From NCBI GenBank assembly GCA_963629305.1, contig CAVGIJ010000013.1, positions 1-37,023 on the forward strand: a stretch of 37,023 bases of DNA, read 5' to 3'. Every line of letters starts with the position of its first letter. The first letter of the stretch is position 1. This DNA comes from UBA1227 sp963629305. GTDB taxonomy: Bacteria > Bacillota > Clostridia > Oscillospirales > Acutalibacteraceae. Made by a program: the position numbers and the translations under genes. The notes under the pieces are model-generated. The model saw nothing but the letters and a program-made list of their open reading frames with translations. It did not search any database and was not told where the DNA came from. This document shows positions 25,201 to 33,216 of the stretch, one piece after another.

Positions 25201-25581
25201 CTAGTAAAGAATGATAGTTTGACCATCCGGATTTTCATCCTGTTCATTGAGTTCATCCATGGAAACAACGGATATCTCCGGCATGAGATTTGAAGCAAAT
25301 ACAGAATACATAATTCTGTATTTGTCCTTATCATATACAAGCCCGTAGTTCTCCTCCAGATGTTCAATGCTGTCCGGATATGCGCCCTCGAGTGCATAGC
25401 AACTGACAACTGCTTTGTTTACGCTCTCTTCAAGAACCCGTTTTTCCTCGGATGCGCTGTTTTCCTCGGCGCTTTTCACTCCCCCGAGAAACAATCCGAA
25501 AATAACAATGAAGAAAACAATAGAAAGCAAATGTCCTTTGAGCACTTCAAGTAAAGAGCGCTTTCTGACTTTTGTCTTCAT
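25201..25581 (-). CDS. Pilin-like single-pass protein
   Basis: 126 residues with a basic N-terminus, one membrane helix (about 17-35) and a C-terminal region EESVNKAVVSCYALEGAYPDS followed by LEENYGL. That pattern (A..CY..EG.YP.S...L...YG) resembles the globular start of small type IV pilins and pseudopilins, where a helix leads into a first loop. No prepilin peptidase site is visible. It is 15 bases after gspF in the same direction. Confidence 0.65.
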   Translation of the reverse strand: MKTKVRKRSLLEVLKGHLLSIVFFIVIFGLFLGGVKSAEENSASEEKRVLEESVNKAVVSCYALEGAYPDSIEHLEENYGLVYDKDKYRIMYSVFASNLMPEISVVSMDELNEQDENPDGQTIILY

Positions 25582-25596
25582 AAAAACACGCCCTTT

Positions 25597-26640
25597 TTAG
25601 CCTATAGTTGTCATAATGCTCATAAGAGGAAGCATTACGGAGAGAAGGATAAGACCTACTATAAGTGACATAATAATTACGAGTGTAGGCTCAACCTTAT
25701 TGATTACCGATTCAATATCTTCGTTTACATCTTCCTCACTGCGTGATGCAATCTCTTCCATAACAGTGTCTGCCGTACCGGTTTTAAAACCTATGGAGAG
25801 CATTCTGCAATAAAGTGATGGGAAAATATCTGCCTTTGCAATCGCGTCTACAAACAGTTCACCGGATTTCATAAATTCTCTGCACTTAGCAATGCGTGCA
25901 ATCATCGCCGGGTTTTCGGTTATACGCTCAACCATATCAAGTGACTCATCGGTGTCCAGTCCGCTTGCAAGTGTCATGGCCATACCGGATGCAAATCTTG
26001 CCGAAGCGATCTTCTTGCTTATCTTTCTGTTCGATGTAATCTTGTTCCAAAACGTCACAAACTTAAGTGAAAGCGACGGAACAGAACCTATAACAACAGC
26101 AATGATTATAAGTACAACCACAACCGCAAGAATTACTGCGGCATACTTTGTGACGCCTGTTCCGAAATTCATTATTGAAACCGCAATCGGAGACATCTCC
26201 GCCCCGAGCTCATTGAATACATCGTTGAAAATCGGAAGAACTTTTGTTATAAGAACTCCCACAACAAGGAGAAGCATGAACATAAGTACAAATGGGTAAA
26301 CAACCGCATTTTTTATACTCCTTGTTATCTGCTCCTGCCGTGTATAGTACGCTGACAAAGCACGGAGAACGGATTCAAGTCGTCCGGTCTTCGTTCCTAT
26401 TTCAACCATATCCATTACATACTTCGGGAAGCAACCTGATTTTTTCATGGACTCTTCAAGAGATGCACCGCCGTCCATGCTCTTGTAAAGGCCGTCCAGC
26501 ATTTCTTTTAAATCCTTATCGGTCTCATCCGCTGCCAGCATGAAAAGTCCCTCATTGAGCGAGATACCCGCCTTGAGGCAAAGTGCCATCTCCATGCAAA
26601 AAGACGAAAGATAAGGTCCGTCAAGTTGTCTGATACTCAT
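25597..26640 (-). CDS. GspF/PilC-family inner-membrane platform protein
   Basis: 347 residues with two GspF (T2SSF) domains. The first has the conserved cytoplasmic helices (FCMEMALCLKAGISLNEGL, GTKTGRLESVL). The second repeats the pattern (RFASGMAMTLASGLDTDESL, GFKTGTADTVMEEI). Membrane helices are near residues 115-133, 165-187 and 320-342. This protein anchors the ATPase and organises pilin insertion in type IV pili, type II secretion and Com systems. GGAGG precedes the ATG at 26640. It is the second gene of the operon, after the transglutaminase lipoprotein, and has PilT downstream as the only visible motor. Confidence 0.9.
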   Translation of the reverse strand: MSIRQLDGPYLSSFCMEMALCLKAGISLNEGLFMLAADETDKDLKEMLDGLYKSMDGGASLEESMKKSGCFPKYVMDMVEIGTKTGRLESVLRALSAYYTRQEQITRSIKNAVVYPFVLMFMLLLVVGVLITKVLPIFNDVFNELGAEMSPIAVSIMNFGTGVTKYAAVILAVVVVLIIIAVVIGSVPSLSLKFVTFWNKITSNRKISKKIASARFASGMAMTLASGLDTDESLDMVERITENPAMIARIAKCREFMKSGELFVDAIAKADIFPSLYCRMLSIGFKTGTADTVMEEIASRSEEDVNEDIESVINKVEPTLVIIMSLIVGLILLSVMLPLMSIMTTIG

Positions 26641-26670
26641 AGTTTATTTCCTCCGTTTACTAAACGTTTT

Positions 26671-27843
26671 TTAATAAGTTTTTGTGACGCTGAAAGCTTT
26701 ACTTCCCCAGTCGTAAGCCACACCGCTTTGTCCGGTTATAGCCGCCGTGGGGTCAATGCGTTTCCATCCGCCGTAAAATGTAATTCCACCGTTTATTGTT
26801 CCTTTTTCACTCGTGTAAACACTTACCCACGCATGAAGCCCGTTTACGTAGTTAGTAGTTCCGACCTCCATCTTCGCGGTAAGTCCCTGGGTTCTCAGCA
26901 TGGCAATTGTTATTGCCGCAAGGTCATAACATATACCTTTTCCCGATGACCATATGGTGTTGAGATTCGGATGATAACGTCCGGTATTGTCAGAGCCGAG
27001 ACTGCTTGCTTTTCCGTAGTCATAACTGAAATTTCTGCAAACGTAATTATATATGGCCTGAATCTTTGCAAGATCGGTGTCACAACCTCTCGTGAGTTGA
27101 GCGGCATAGTTTACCGCCGATGTACCGCTGCTGTAATCAACATTTATGTTAGGCCTCGTATACGCAACAGTCGAATAACTGAGTGAAACACTTATTTGCT
27201 TTGAAAGCAATACGGAATACTGTGTACTGCCGTTCGTGTTTCCGGCTATTGTAACGGAATAGGTGCCGCTTCCCGCAGTAAGCGGTATGGAAAAATAATA
27301 ATTCTGTGTTGACAGCGAATAATTAATCTTTGAATTGTCCGGGCCCGTAACCATAACAACGCCGTACACATACGGAGCAAAATACATACACATGATGTAT
27401 CCGTCACGCGTATTGGAATAATCAACCTTTGCAGCGGAATTTGCCTCGACAAGCGTACCGGAAGCATAATTTGTCTTTACCTGAGGCGGATAATACGTAT
27501 TTGACTTCGGTGCCTGCGTGGTAGTGGCTTTCGTCTGCGGTGCTCTTGTGGCCTGTGTACCCTTATAGGTGGTGGAGTGAGTCTTTCCTCCGTTGCCGGA
27601 ACTTTTAGTCGCAGAAGCTTCCGATGAGCCTGTCGTTTTGTCTTCGCTCTCCGATGTTGACTCCTCCCCGCTTGTACCTGTCACAGGCTTTTCTGTAGTC
27701 TGCGTTTCAGAGGCGTCGGTTGTCTTCTCGGATACGTCCTCATTTTTCTTATCACAACCGCACAAAAAAGTGAACATGAAAACAAAAGCAAAGATAAAAC
27801 AGAGGACTCTGCGAAATGCCTGTTTTGTTTTATTACAATTCAT
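26671..27843 (-). CDS. Lipoprotein with transglutaminase-like domain
   Basis: 390 residues. The signal ends in lipobox FLCGC with Cys30. A 90-residue Ser/Thr/Lys-rich stalk follows (to about 120), then a beta domain (130-225) and a transglutaminase-like core. The Cys-His-Asp triad is visible: Cys305 in GKGICYD, His337 in GLHAWVSV and Asp364 in KRIDPTAA. Such proteins act outside the cell as peptidases, cross-linkers or cell-wall-associated hydrolases. It is the first gene of the pilus-like operon, 30 bases before gspF with no terminator between, so it may process or anchor the structure. The TATAAT box at plus 27880-27885 lies 36 bases upstream. Confidence 0.85.
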   Translation of the reverse strand: MNCNKTKQAFRRVLCFIFAFVFMFTFLCGCDKKNEDVSEKTTDASETQTTEKPVTGTSGEESTSESEDKTTGSSEASATKSSGNGGKTHSTTYKGTQATRAPQTKATTTQAPKSNTYYPPQVKTNYASGTLVEANSAAKVDYSNTRDGYIMCMYFAPYVYGVVMVTGPDNSKINYSLSTQNYYFSIPLTAGSGTYSVTIAGNTNGSTQYSVLLSKQISVSLSYSTVAYTRPNINVDYSSGTSAVNYAAQLTRGCDTDLAKIQAIYNYVCRNFSYDYGKASSLGSDNTGRYHPNLNTIWSSGKGICYDLAAITIAMLRTQGLTAKMEVGTTNYVNGLHAWVSVYTSEKGTINGGITFYGGWKRIDPTAAITGQSGVAYDWGSKAFSVTKTY

Positions 27844-27879
27844 AACAAAACCCTCGTTTTACAGTTTTATAACAAAACG

Positions 27880-27908
27880 ATTATACACTTTTTGCACAAA
27901 AAAATAAA
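27880..27908 (-). promoter_or_regulatory. Likely promoter of the pilus-like operon
   Basis: A perfect TATAAT (plus 27880-27885) on the minus strand. The -35 at the right spacing is poor (TTTATT), which may mean activator dependence. Confidence 0.45.
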
Positions 27909-28034
27909 GAGAAACCGATAAAAAATGTGGAATTCCTTTATAAATTTGTTTATCATGGAATATAAGTTTATTTTGTGTTACAATGGTGAACGTATTTTTT
28001 GTAAATCATCTTTCCCGAAAAGAGGAGAAAATCT

Positions 28035-28799
28035 TTGAAAACACGAATTTATACTATTTTGGAGGTTCTGTTTATAGCTCTGTTCATTTTCTCGTGCTAT
28101 AAGCTCATCGGGATGTTTTCCGACTACAGCAAGGGCGATGACATATATAAAACCTCGCAAGAGGAGTTTACGGAGAAAACCGATCCCGAAAAAAATATAT
28201 TCGATCTTGATTTCAAAATCGATATTCAAAAGCTTCGCGAGGAAAATCAGGATGTTATCGGATGGATTTACATTGAGGACACCCCGATAAACTACCCTCT
28301 TCTTTTGGATGATAACAATGACTATTATCTCAAGCACACATACAATAATATATACAGTGACTTCGGAAGTATTTTTATTGACTACAGATGCACAGACAAC
28401 TTTGAGGATGCAAATACAATCATTTACGGACACAACACAAAAAACGGATCCATGTTCGGATCGCTCAAAAAATATAAAGACGAGGAGTACAAAGACGGGC
28501 ACAAATATGTCTACATCATCACCGCAAAAAAAGCCTATAAATTTGAAATTGCGGCGGCAAAGACAGTTACAACCGATAATTCCGTATATACACTGAATTT
28601 TACTTCTGAAGATGAACATTTAAAGTGGTATGAATCAGTTTTGAACAAGAGTGATTTCGCAACAGACAGCACAAAATTCACCGACGACACCAAGACAATT
28701 ACTCTGTCGACCTGCACAACCGGTAATGAGAATGAAAGATACGTAGTTGTTGCAAGACTTATCGACACCGCAAGTACAAATACCAAAGGTAATAATTAA
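28035..28799 (+). CDS. srtB: Class B sortase
   Basis: 254 residues, N-terminal membrane anchor (about 7-27) and a sortase beta barrel. The triad is His133 (IIYGHN), Cys227 (TLSTCTT) and Arg235 (ERYVVVAR). The class B hallmarks DVIGWIYIEDTPINYPLL and the long helical insert before the catalytic Cys are present. It cuts sorting signals on surface proteins and links them to peptidoglycan or to pilin subunits. The start is TTG at 28035 after AGGAG. No obvious sortase substrate (LPxTG-like tail) is in the window. The DUF1846 gene follows 39 bases later. Confidence 0.92.
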   Translation: MKTRIYTILEVLFIALFIFSCYKLIGMFSDYSKGDDIYKTSQEEFTEKTDPEKNIFDLDFKIDIQKLREENQDVIGWIYIEDTPINYPLLLDDNNDYYLKHTYNNIYSDFGSIFIDYRCTDNFEDANTIIYGHNTKNGSMFGSLKKYKDEEYKDGHKYVYIITAKKAYKFEIAAAKTVTTDNSVYTLNFTSEDEHLKWYESVLNKSDFATDSTKFTDDTKTITLSTCTTGNENERYVVVARLIDTASTNTKGNN

Positions 28800-28838
28800 A
28801 TCAATTAATGATACTACAATACCAGCAAGGGGATTTCT

Positions 28839-30326
28839 ATGAAAAAAATCGGATTTGACAACAACAAATACCTCCGCATGCAATCAGAACACATTGCAGA
28901 GCGAATAGAAAAATTCGGAGGTAAACTCTATCTTGAATTCGGAGGTAAGCTTTTTGATGACTATCATGCTTCAAGGGTTCTTCCGGGATTCAAGCCGGAC
29001 AGTAAATTACAGATGCTTTTAAAGCTTCGTGACAAGGCCGAAATTGTTATCGCGATAAACGCGGGAGATATTGAAAAGAACAAAGTCAGAGGCGACCTTG
29101 GCATTACATATGATTTGGATGTTTTAAGACTCATCGATTCATTCAAATCCGTAGGCCTCTATGTCGGTTCGGTAGTTCTTACAAGATACCGCAATCAACC
29201 GGCGGCAGACGCCTTCCAAAACAGGCTTGAAAATCTCGGTATAAGCGTATACCGTCACTACCCGATTGAGGGCTATCCGTCAAACATTCCCCTCATAGTA
29301 AGCGATGCGGGCTTCGGTAAAAACGAATACATTGAAACCAAAAGACAGCTCGTTATAATCACGGCACCGGGGCCGGGAAGCGGAAAAATGGCTACCTGCC
29401 TTTCACAACTCTACCATGACAACAAGCGCGGAATAAAGTCGGGTTATGCGAAATTCGAGACATTTCCCATCTGGAATCTTCCGCTCAAGCATCCTGTAAA
29501 CCTTGCATACGAGGCGGCAACAGCAGACCTCAATGATGTCAATATGATTGACCCATTCCATCTTGAGGCATACGGAGAAACAACGGTAAACTATAACAGA
29601 GACGTTGAGGTGTTCCCCGTTCTCAATGCGATTTTTGAAGAAATAGCCGGTACATCGCCATACAAATCACCTACGGATATGGGTGTCAATATGGCAGGAA
29701 ACTGTATTGTAGACGACAAAGCTTGCATTGAGGCGTCAAACCAGGAAATCATACGCAGATACTATACCGCCCTTTGTGATAAGAAAAAGGGAATTGTGGA
29801 CGACGGCGTTGTAATGAAACTCGAACTTCTCATGAAGCAAGCAGGGCTCCATATCTCCGACAGACCCGTTGTTGGGGCTGCCTGCAAGAAATCCGAAGAA
29901 TACGGCGGAGAGCCTGCATCGGCTATCGAGCTTCCAAACGGAAAAATCGTGACAGGAAGAACAACAGACCTTCTCGGTTCATCATCAGCTATGCTTTTAA
30001 ACGCGCTGAAAGAACTTGCCGAAATTCCCGACGGCACTCACCTTATTCCGCCAATGGTATTTGAGCCTATGCAGAGACTCAAAACCGAAGCCATGGGCTG
30101 CAAAAATCCCAGACTGCATACTGACGAAATACTTATTGCATTGTCTATAGCAGCCGCAACTGACAAAAACGCAAAGCTCGCCATGGATCACCTTGCGGAT
30201 TTACGCGATTGTGAAGCTCATACCACTGTAATCATTTCACAAGTAGACGCAGGCGTATTCAAAAAGCTCAAAATAAATATGACCTGTGAGCCGACCTACG
30301 AAACAGACAATCTGTTCCATCAATAA
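28839..30326 (+). CDS. DUF1846 family protein
   Basis: 495 residues, full length for DUF1846 (UPF0371), a family widespread in Firmicutes and gut bacteria with structures but no agreed function. Typical segments are IGFDNNKYLRMQSEHI at the start, FGGKLFDDYHASRVLPGF, APGPGSGKMATCLSQLYHD (P-loop-like) and ETFPIWNLPLKHPVNLAYEAAT. The GGGG site ahead of the ATG is good. It probably shares a transcript with the sortase gene 39 bases upstream, but I see no functional link. Confidence 0.9.
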   Translation: MKKIGFDNNKYLRMQSEHIAERIEKFGGKLYLEFGGKLFDDYHASRVLPGFKPDSKLQMLLKLRDKAEIVIAINAGDIEKNKVRGDLGITYDLDVLRLIDSFKSVGLYVGSVVLTRYRNQPAADAFQNRLENLGISVYRHYPIEGYPSNIPLIVSDAGFGKNEYIETKRQLVIITAPGPGSGKMATCLSQLYHDNKRGIKSGYAKFETFPIWNLPLKHPVNLAYEAATADLNDVNMIDPFHLEAYGETTVNYNRDVEVFPVLNAIFEEIAGTSPYKSPTDMGVNMAGNCIVDDKACIEASNQEIIRRYYTALCDKKKGIVDDGVVMKLELLMKQAGLHISDRPVVGAACKKSEEYGGEPASAIELPNGKIVTGRTTDLLGSSSAMLLNALKELAEIPDGTHLIPPMVFEPMQRLKTEAMGCKNPRLHTDEILIALSIAAATDKNAKLAMDHLADLRDCEAHTTVIISQVDAGVFKKLKINMTCEPTYETDNLFHQ

Positions 30327-30421
30327 AAGAATTTAATTTTTTACAAAATATTCGCAATTTTTCACTCTGCTTCTGTTATTCTTTATTAACATCTTCTAAT
30401 ATACTAATACGAGGTGACATT

Positions 30422-31090
30422 ATGATCTGGTATCAGGTGCTTGTTTCAGTGGCAATAGCATATCTTCTTGGATCATTTCAAACTTCATATATCATCGGAA
30501 AACTTGTAAAAAGGGTTGACATAAGAGATTACGGAAGCGGAAATCCGGGAGCCACCAACGCAATTCGGGTTTTCGGTACAAGGTTCGGTATGCTGGTTCT
30601 CATTATAGATGCACTAAAAGGCGCTTTGTCGATAATTGTGCCGAGACTTTTATTCGGCGGAACTGACATTGCCATAGAGCTTCTTGTGGGTATTTTTACA
30701 ATTATCGGTCATAACTATCCGTTTTATATGAAATTCAAAGGAGGAAAAGGTGTTGCCGCTTCTATAGGTATCATACTTATGGTAGATTGGCGCGCGTTTC
30801 TTTTTGCCGGTATACCGGCACTCATCATACTTCTTATAACGCGCATCATGTCTGTGGCTTCTCTTTCCTTTGAGTTTCTTTCATTTATCGCTTTTTTTGT
30901 CCTATATTTCACGGACAAGAATCTTTTCTGGATTGTTATCACAGCTGCGCTCTACCCGCTCATATCATTCTACAGACACAGAAAAAACATCATAAACCTC
31001 TTAGAGGGAAATGAAAAAAAGCTTTGGGGTAAGGGTAGCGAAAACATCAGATTGGACAACAATAAGCAAAGCAGTACTGACGAGCACTGA
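30422..31090 (+). CDS. plsY: Glycerol-3-phosphate acyltransferase PlsY
   Basis: 222 residues, integral membrane enzyme that transfers an acyl group from acyl-phosphate to glycerol-3-phosphate, the first step of phospholipid synthesis in most Gram-positives. Conserved active-site loops are all present: GSGNPGATN, GHNYPFYMKFKGGKGVA and the C-terminal HRKNIINLLEGNEKK. About five to seven membrane helices are predicted. GAGGTGA precedes the ATG. It ends at a bidirectional terminator shared with the MATE gene. Confidence 0.95.
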   Translation: MIWYQVLVSVAIAYLLGSFQTSYIIGKLVKRVDIRDYGSGNPGATNAIRVFGTRFGMLVLIIDALKGALSIIVPRLLFGGTDIAIELLVGIFTIIGHNYPFYMKFKGGKGVAASIGIILMVDWRAFLFAGIPALIILLITRIMSVASLSFEFLSFIAFFVLYFTDKNLFWIVITAALYPLISFYRHRKNIINLLEGNEKKLWGKGSENIRLDNNKQSSTDEH

Positions 31091-31116
31091 TAAACAATAA
31101 CAAATAATGATAAGAA

Positions 31117-31157
31117 AAGCGGTTTGCCACGAATAGTGGTAAACCGCTTGATTTTTT
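31117..31157 (+). terminator. Bidirectional terminator between plsY and the MATE gene
   Basis: AAGCGGTTTGCCAC and GTGGTAAACCGCTT pair over 14 positions with one G-U, followed by a T run on the plus side and flanked by A-rich sequence. Confidence 0.85.
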
Positions 31158-31170
31158 TCGGGATTTTAAC

Positions 31171-32589
31171 TTATTGTGCAATTTCCGAAACAGCTTCCTG
31201 TGTTTTATTCTGCTTGTCTACCTCGTCAAAATTTATAAGCTTCAGCGTCTTTTTAAAGAAAATCGATGAGATAAAGAATGAAACCACTTCGGCTATCGGG
31301 AATGCAAACCATACTGTTTCAAGATTTCCCGACAGTGAGAGCAGATAAGCTACCGGGAGAAGAACAATGAGCTGACGTGCAACCGAAACAAAGAGACTGT
31401 AAATTGCATTGCCAAGCGCCTGGAAGGTTGAGCCCATAATTATGCAAACGCCCGCAGAAATAAAACTTATGGCAATAATTCTGAGTGCCGGCACTCCTAT
31501 CTCAATCATAGCGGCATTTTCGGCAGCATTACTTGACTCAAAAATTCCGAGGAGCAGCTGCGGCATTGTCTCAAAGATTACAAGGCCTACCGTCATTATT
31601 GTCACGGAATAAACCATAGCAAGCTTTATTGTCTTCATGATTCTCTCTCTGCTTCTTGCACCGTAATTAAATGCCACTATGGGTACCATTCCGTTATTGA
31701 GACCGAACACCGGCATAAATACAAAACTCTGAAGCTTGAAGTATACTCCGAATACGGCAACGGCTGTTTTGTTAAAGCCTATGAGGATTTTATTCATACC
31801 AAATACCATAACGGATGATATGGACGCCATAACTATTGAAGGCACACCTACGGCATAAATTCTTCTTATTATTGTTCCGCTCGGTTTTATGTGTCTAAAC
31901 TTAAACTCAATCTCTTTATTGAATTTGAGATTAAATATTATTGCCACAATGCATGCCACACACTGTCCTATAACCGTCGCAATAGCCGCGCCGCGAACTC
32001 CGAGAGCGGGACATCCGAAATATCCGAAAATCATTATCGGGTCAAGGATTATGTTTATAACGGCACCGACAATTTGAGTAATCATACTGTAAAATGTTTT
32101 TCCGGTAGAAGTCAAAAGGCGTTCAAAACACACCTGGCCTACCATACCGAAAGAGCACGTAAGGACAACAAACAAATAGTCCTTACCGTATTGTGAAATG
32201 ATAGGATCGTCTACCTGAACATCAAAATACACATTGGTTACAGTGAGCCCAAGAATAAGAAAGACAATGTATGTACATACCGCAAGAAAAATTGCATTGC
32301 CGGCTGTATGGTTTACGGTTTTCTTGTCCTTTTCTCCGAGACTTTTTGAAAGAAGTGCATTGACTCCGACTCCTGTTCCCACAACTATTGCAATCATGAG
32401 ATTTTGCATGGAGAATGCAAAGGATACGGCTGTAAGAGCATCCTGCGAAAGCTTTGCAACGAACATACTGTCTACAACATTGTAGAGAGCCTGAACGAGC
32501 ATTGAAATCATCATAGGAACCGCCATAGATATAAGAAGCTTCCCTATCGGCATTGTTCCCATCTTATTTTCCGTGCGAATTTCAGACAT
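31171..32589 (-). CDS. MATE family efflux transporter
   Basis: 472 residues with about 12 helices in two similar halves. The opening (GTMPIGKLLISMAVPMMISM, then LVQALYNVVDSMFV) and the second-half start (IYAVGVPSIVMASISS) are typical of the NorM/DinF-type MATE family, which exports drugs or metabolites in exchange for Na+ or H+. Its start overlaps the stop of the kinase-like gene by one base (TAATG), so translation is coupled. It is the last gene of the CLC-kinase-MATE unit. The substrate is unknown. Confidence 0.92.
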   Translation of the reverse strand: MSEIRTENKMGTMPIGKLLISMAVPMMISMLVQALYNVVDSMFVAKLSQDALTAVSFAFSMQNLMIAIVVGTGVGVNALLSKSLGEKDKKTVNHTAGNAIFLAVCTYIVFLILGLTVTNVYFDVQVDDPIISQYGKDYLFVVLTCSFGMVGQVCFERLLTSTGKTFYSMITQIVGAVINIILDPIMIFGYFGCPALGVRGAAIATVIGQCVACIVAIIFNLKFNKEIEFKFRHIKPSGTIIRRIYAVGVPSIVMASISSVMVFGMNKILIGFNKTAVAVFGVYFKLQSFVFMPVFGLNNGMVPIVAFNYGARSRERIMKTIKLAMVYSVTIMTVGLVIFETMPQLLLGIFESSNAAENAAMIEIGVPALRIIAISFISAGVCIIMGSTFQALGNAIYSLFVSVARQLIVLLPVAYLLSLSGNLETVWFAFPIAEVVSFFISSIFFKKTLKLINFDEVDKQNKTQEAVSEIAQ

Positions 32590-33194
32590 TAATTTTTCCC
32601 TCCGATTCCGGAACGTGCAATCGTCTCAAGCATGTCTGTAACATTTTCCACACCGATTCCGGTATTTATAAGCATATCATAGTTCTTACGCTCTCCCCAT
32701 TTGAGAGTCGTGAAAAAATGATAGTAATTTGCTCTTTTTCTGTCTATGGTTTTAAGCTCCTGCTCCGTCATTGACGGTGTGTCCTTGTAATAGTTCACTA
32801 TTCTGTCTATTCTGTCGGGTATATCGCCGTAGAGGAATACCTTTAGGATATTCTTCTTGTCGCGAAGTATGTAGTCGGCACAAATACCGACTATAACGCA
32901 GGATGATTTTTCTGCGATTTCTTTCACAATTTTCGTTTCGGAGATAAAAACCTGTTCTTCAAGCGGACTTCTGTCCATTCCGAATGTCGCCATCTCATAA
33001 AGAAGACTTGAAGTGCGTTTATCCATAAGTTCTGACACCGCATCCACGGAGATACCGCATTCTTTTGCAATCATACCGCACACAATTTCTTTGTCATAAT
33101 ATGCAATGCCGAGTCGTTTTGCAAGTTCTTTTCCCACTATGCGCCCTCCGCATCCATGTTGACGTCCGATAGTGATAATAAAGGTTTCAGACAT
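32589..33194 (-). CDS. Cytidylate kinase-like family protein
   Basis: 201 residues. The opening FIITIGRQHGCGGRIVGKELAKRL is the P-loop region of the AAA_26/cytidylate-kinase-like family, which lacks the usual GKS/T and ends GGR instead. YYDKEIV, the central helix with KRTSSLLYEM, VIVGICADYIL and VFLYGDIPDRIDRI follow in family order. True cytidylate kinase activity is not established for this family. The ATG at 33194 is chosen because GAGGAGA sits at proper distance; an ATG two codons earlier is too close to it. It lies between a CLC and a MATE gene in one unit. Confidence 0.8.
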   Translation of the reverse strand: MSETFIITIGRQHGCGGRIVGKELAKRLGIAYYDKEIVCGMIAKECGISVDAVSELMDKRTSSLLYEMATFGMDRSPLEEQVFISETKIVKEIAEKSSCVIVGICADYILRDKKNILKVFLYGDIPDRIDRIVNYYKDTPSMTEQELKTIDRKRANYYHFFTTLKWGERKNYDMLINTGIGVENVTDMLETIARSGIGGKN

Positions 33195-33216
33195 TCCCAT
33201 TCTCCTCTCGTATTAT

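Noticed and set aside
25892..26299. 135-residue plus-strand frame opposite gspF
   Set aside because: Shadow of the second GspF domain; Ile/Thr/Ser-rich and without a start signal.
27978..28619. 213-residue minus-strand frame opposite the sortase gene
   Set aside because: Antisense to a well-supported sortase with complete triad; the composition is a Cys/Val/Ile-rich mirror with no family match or clear ribosome site.
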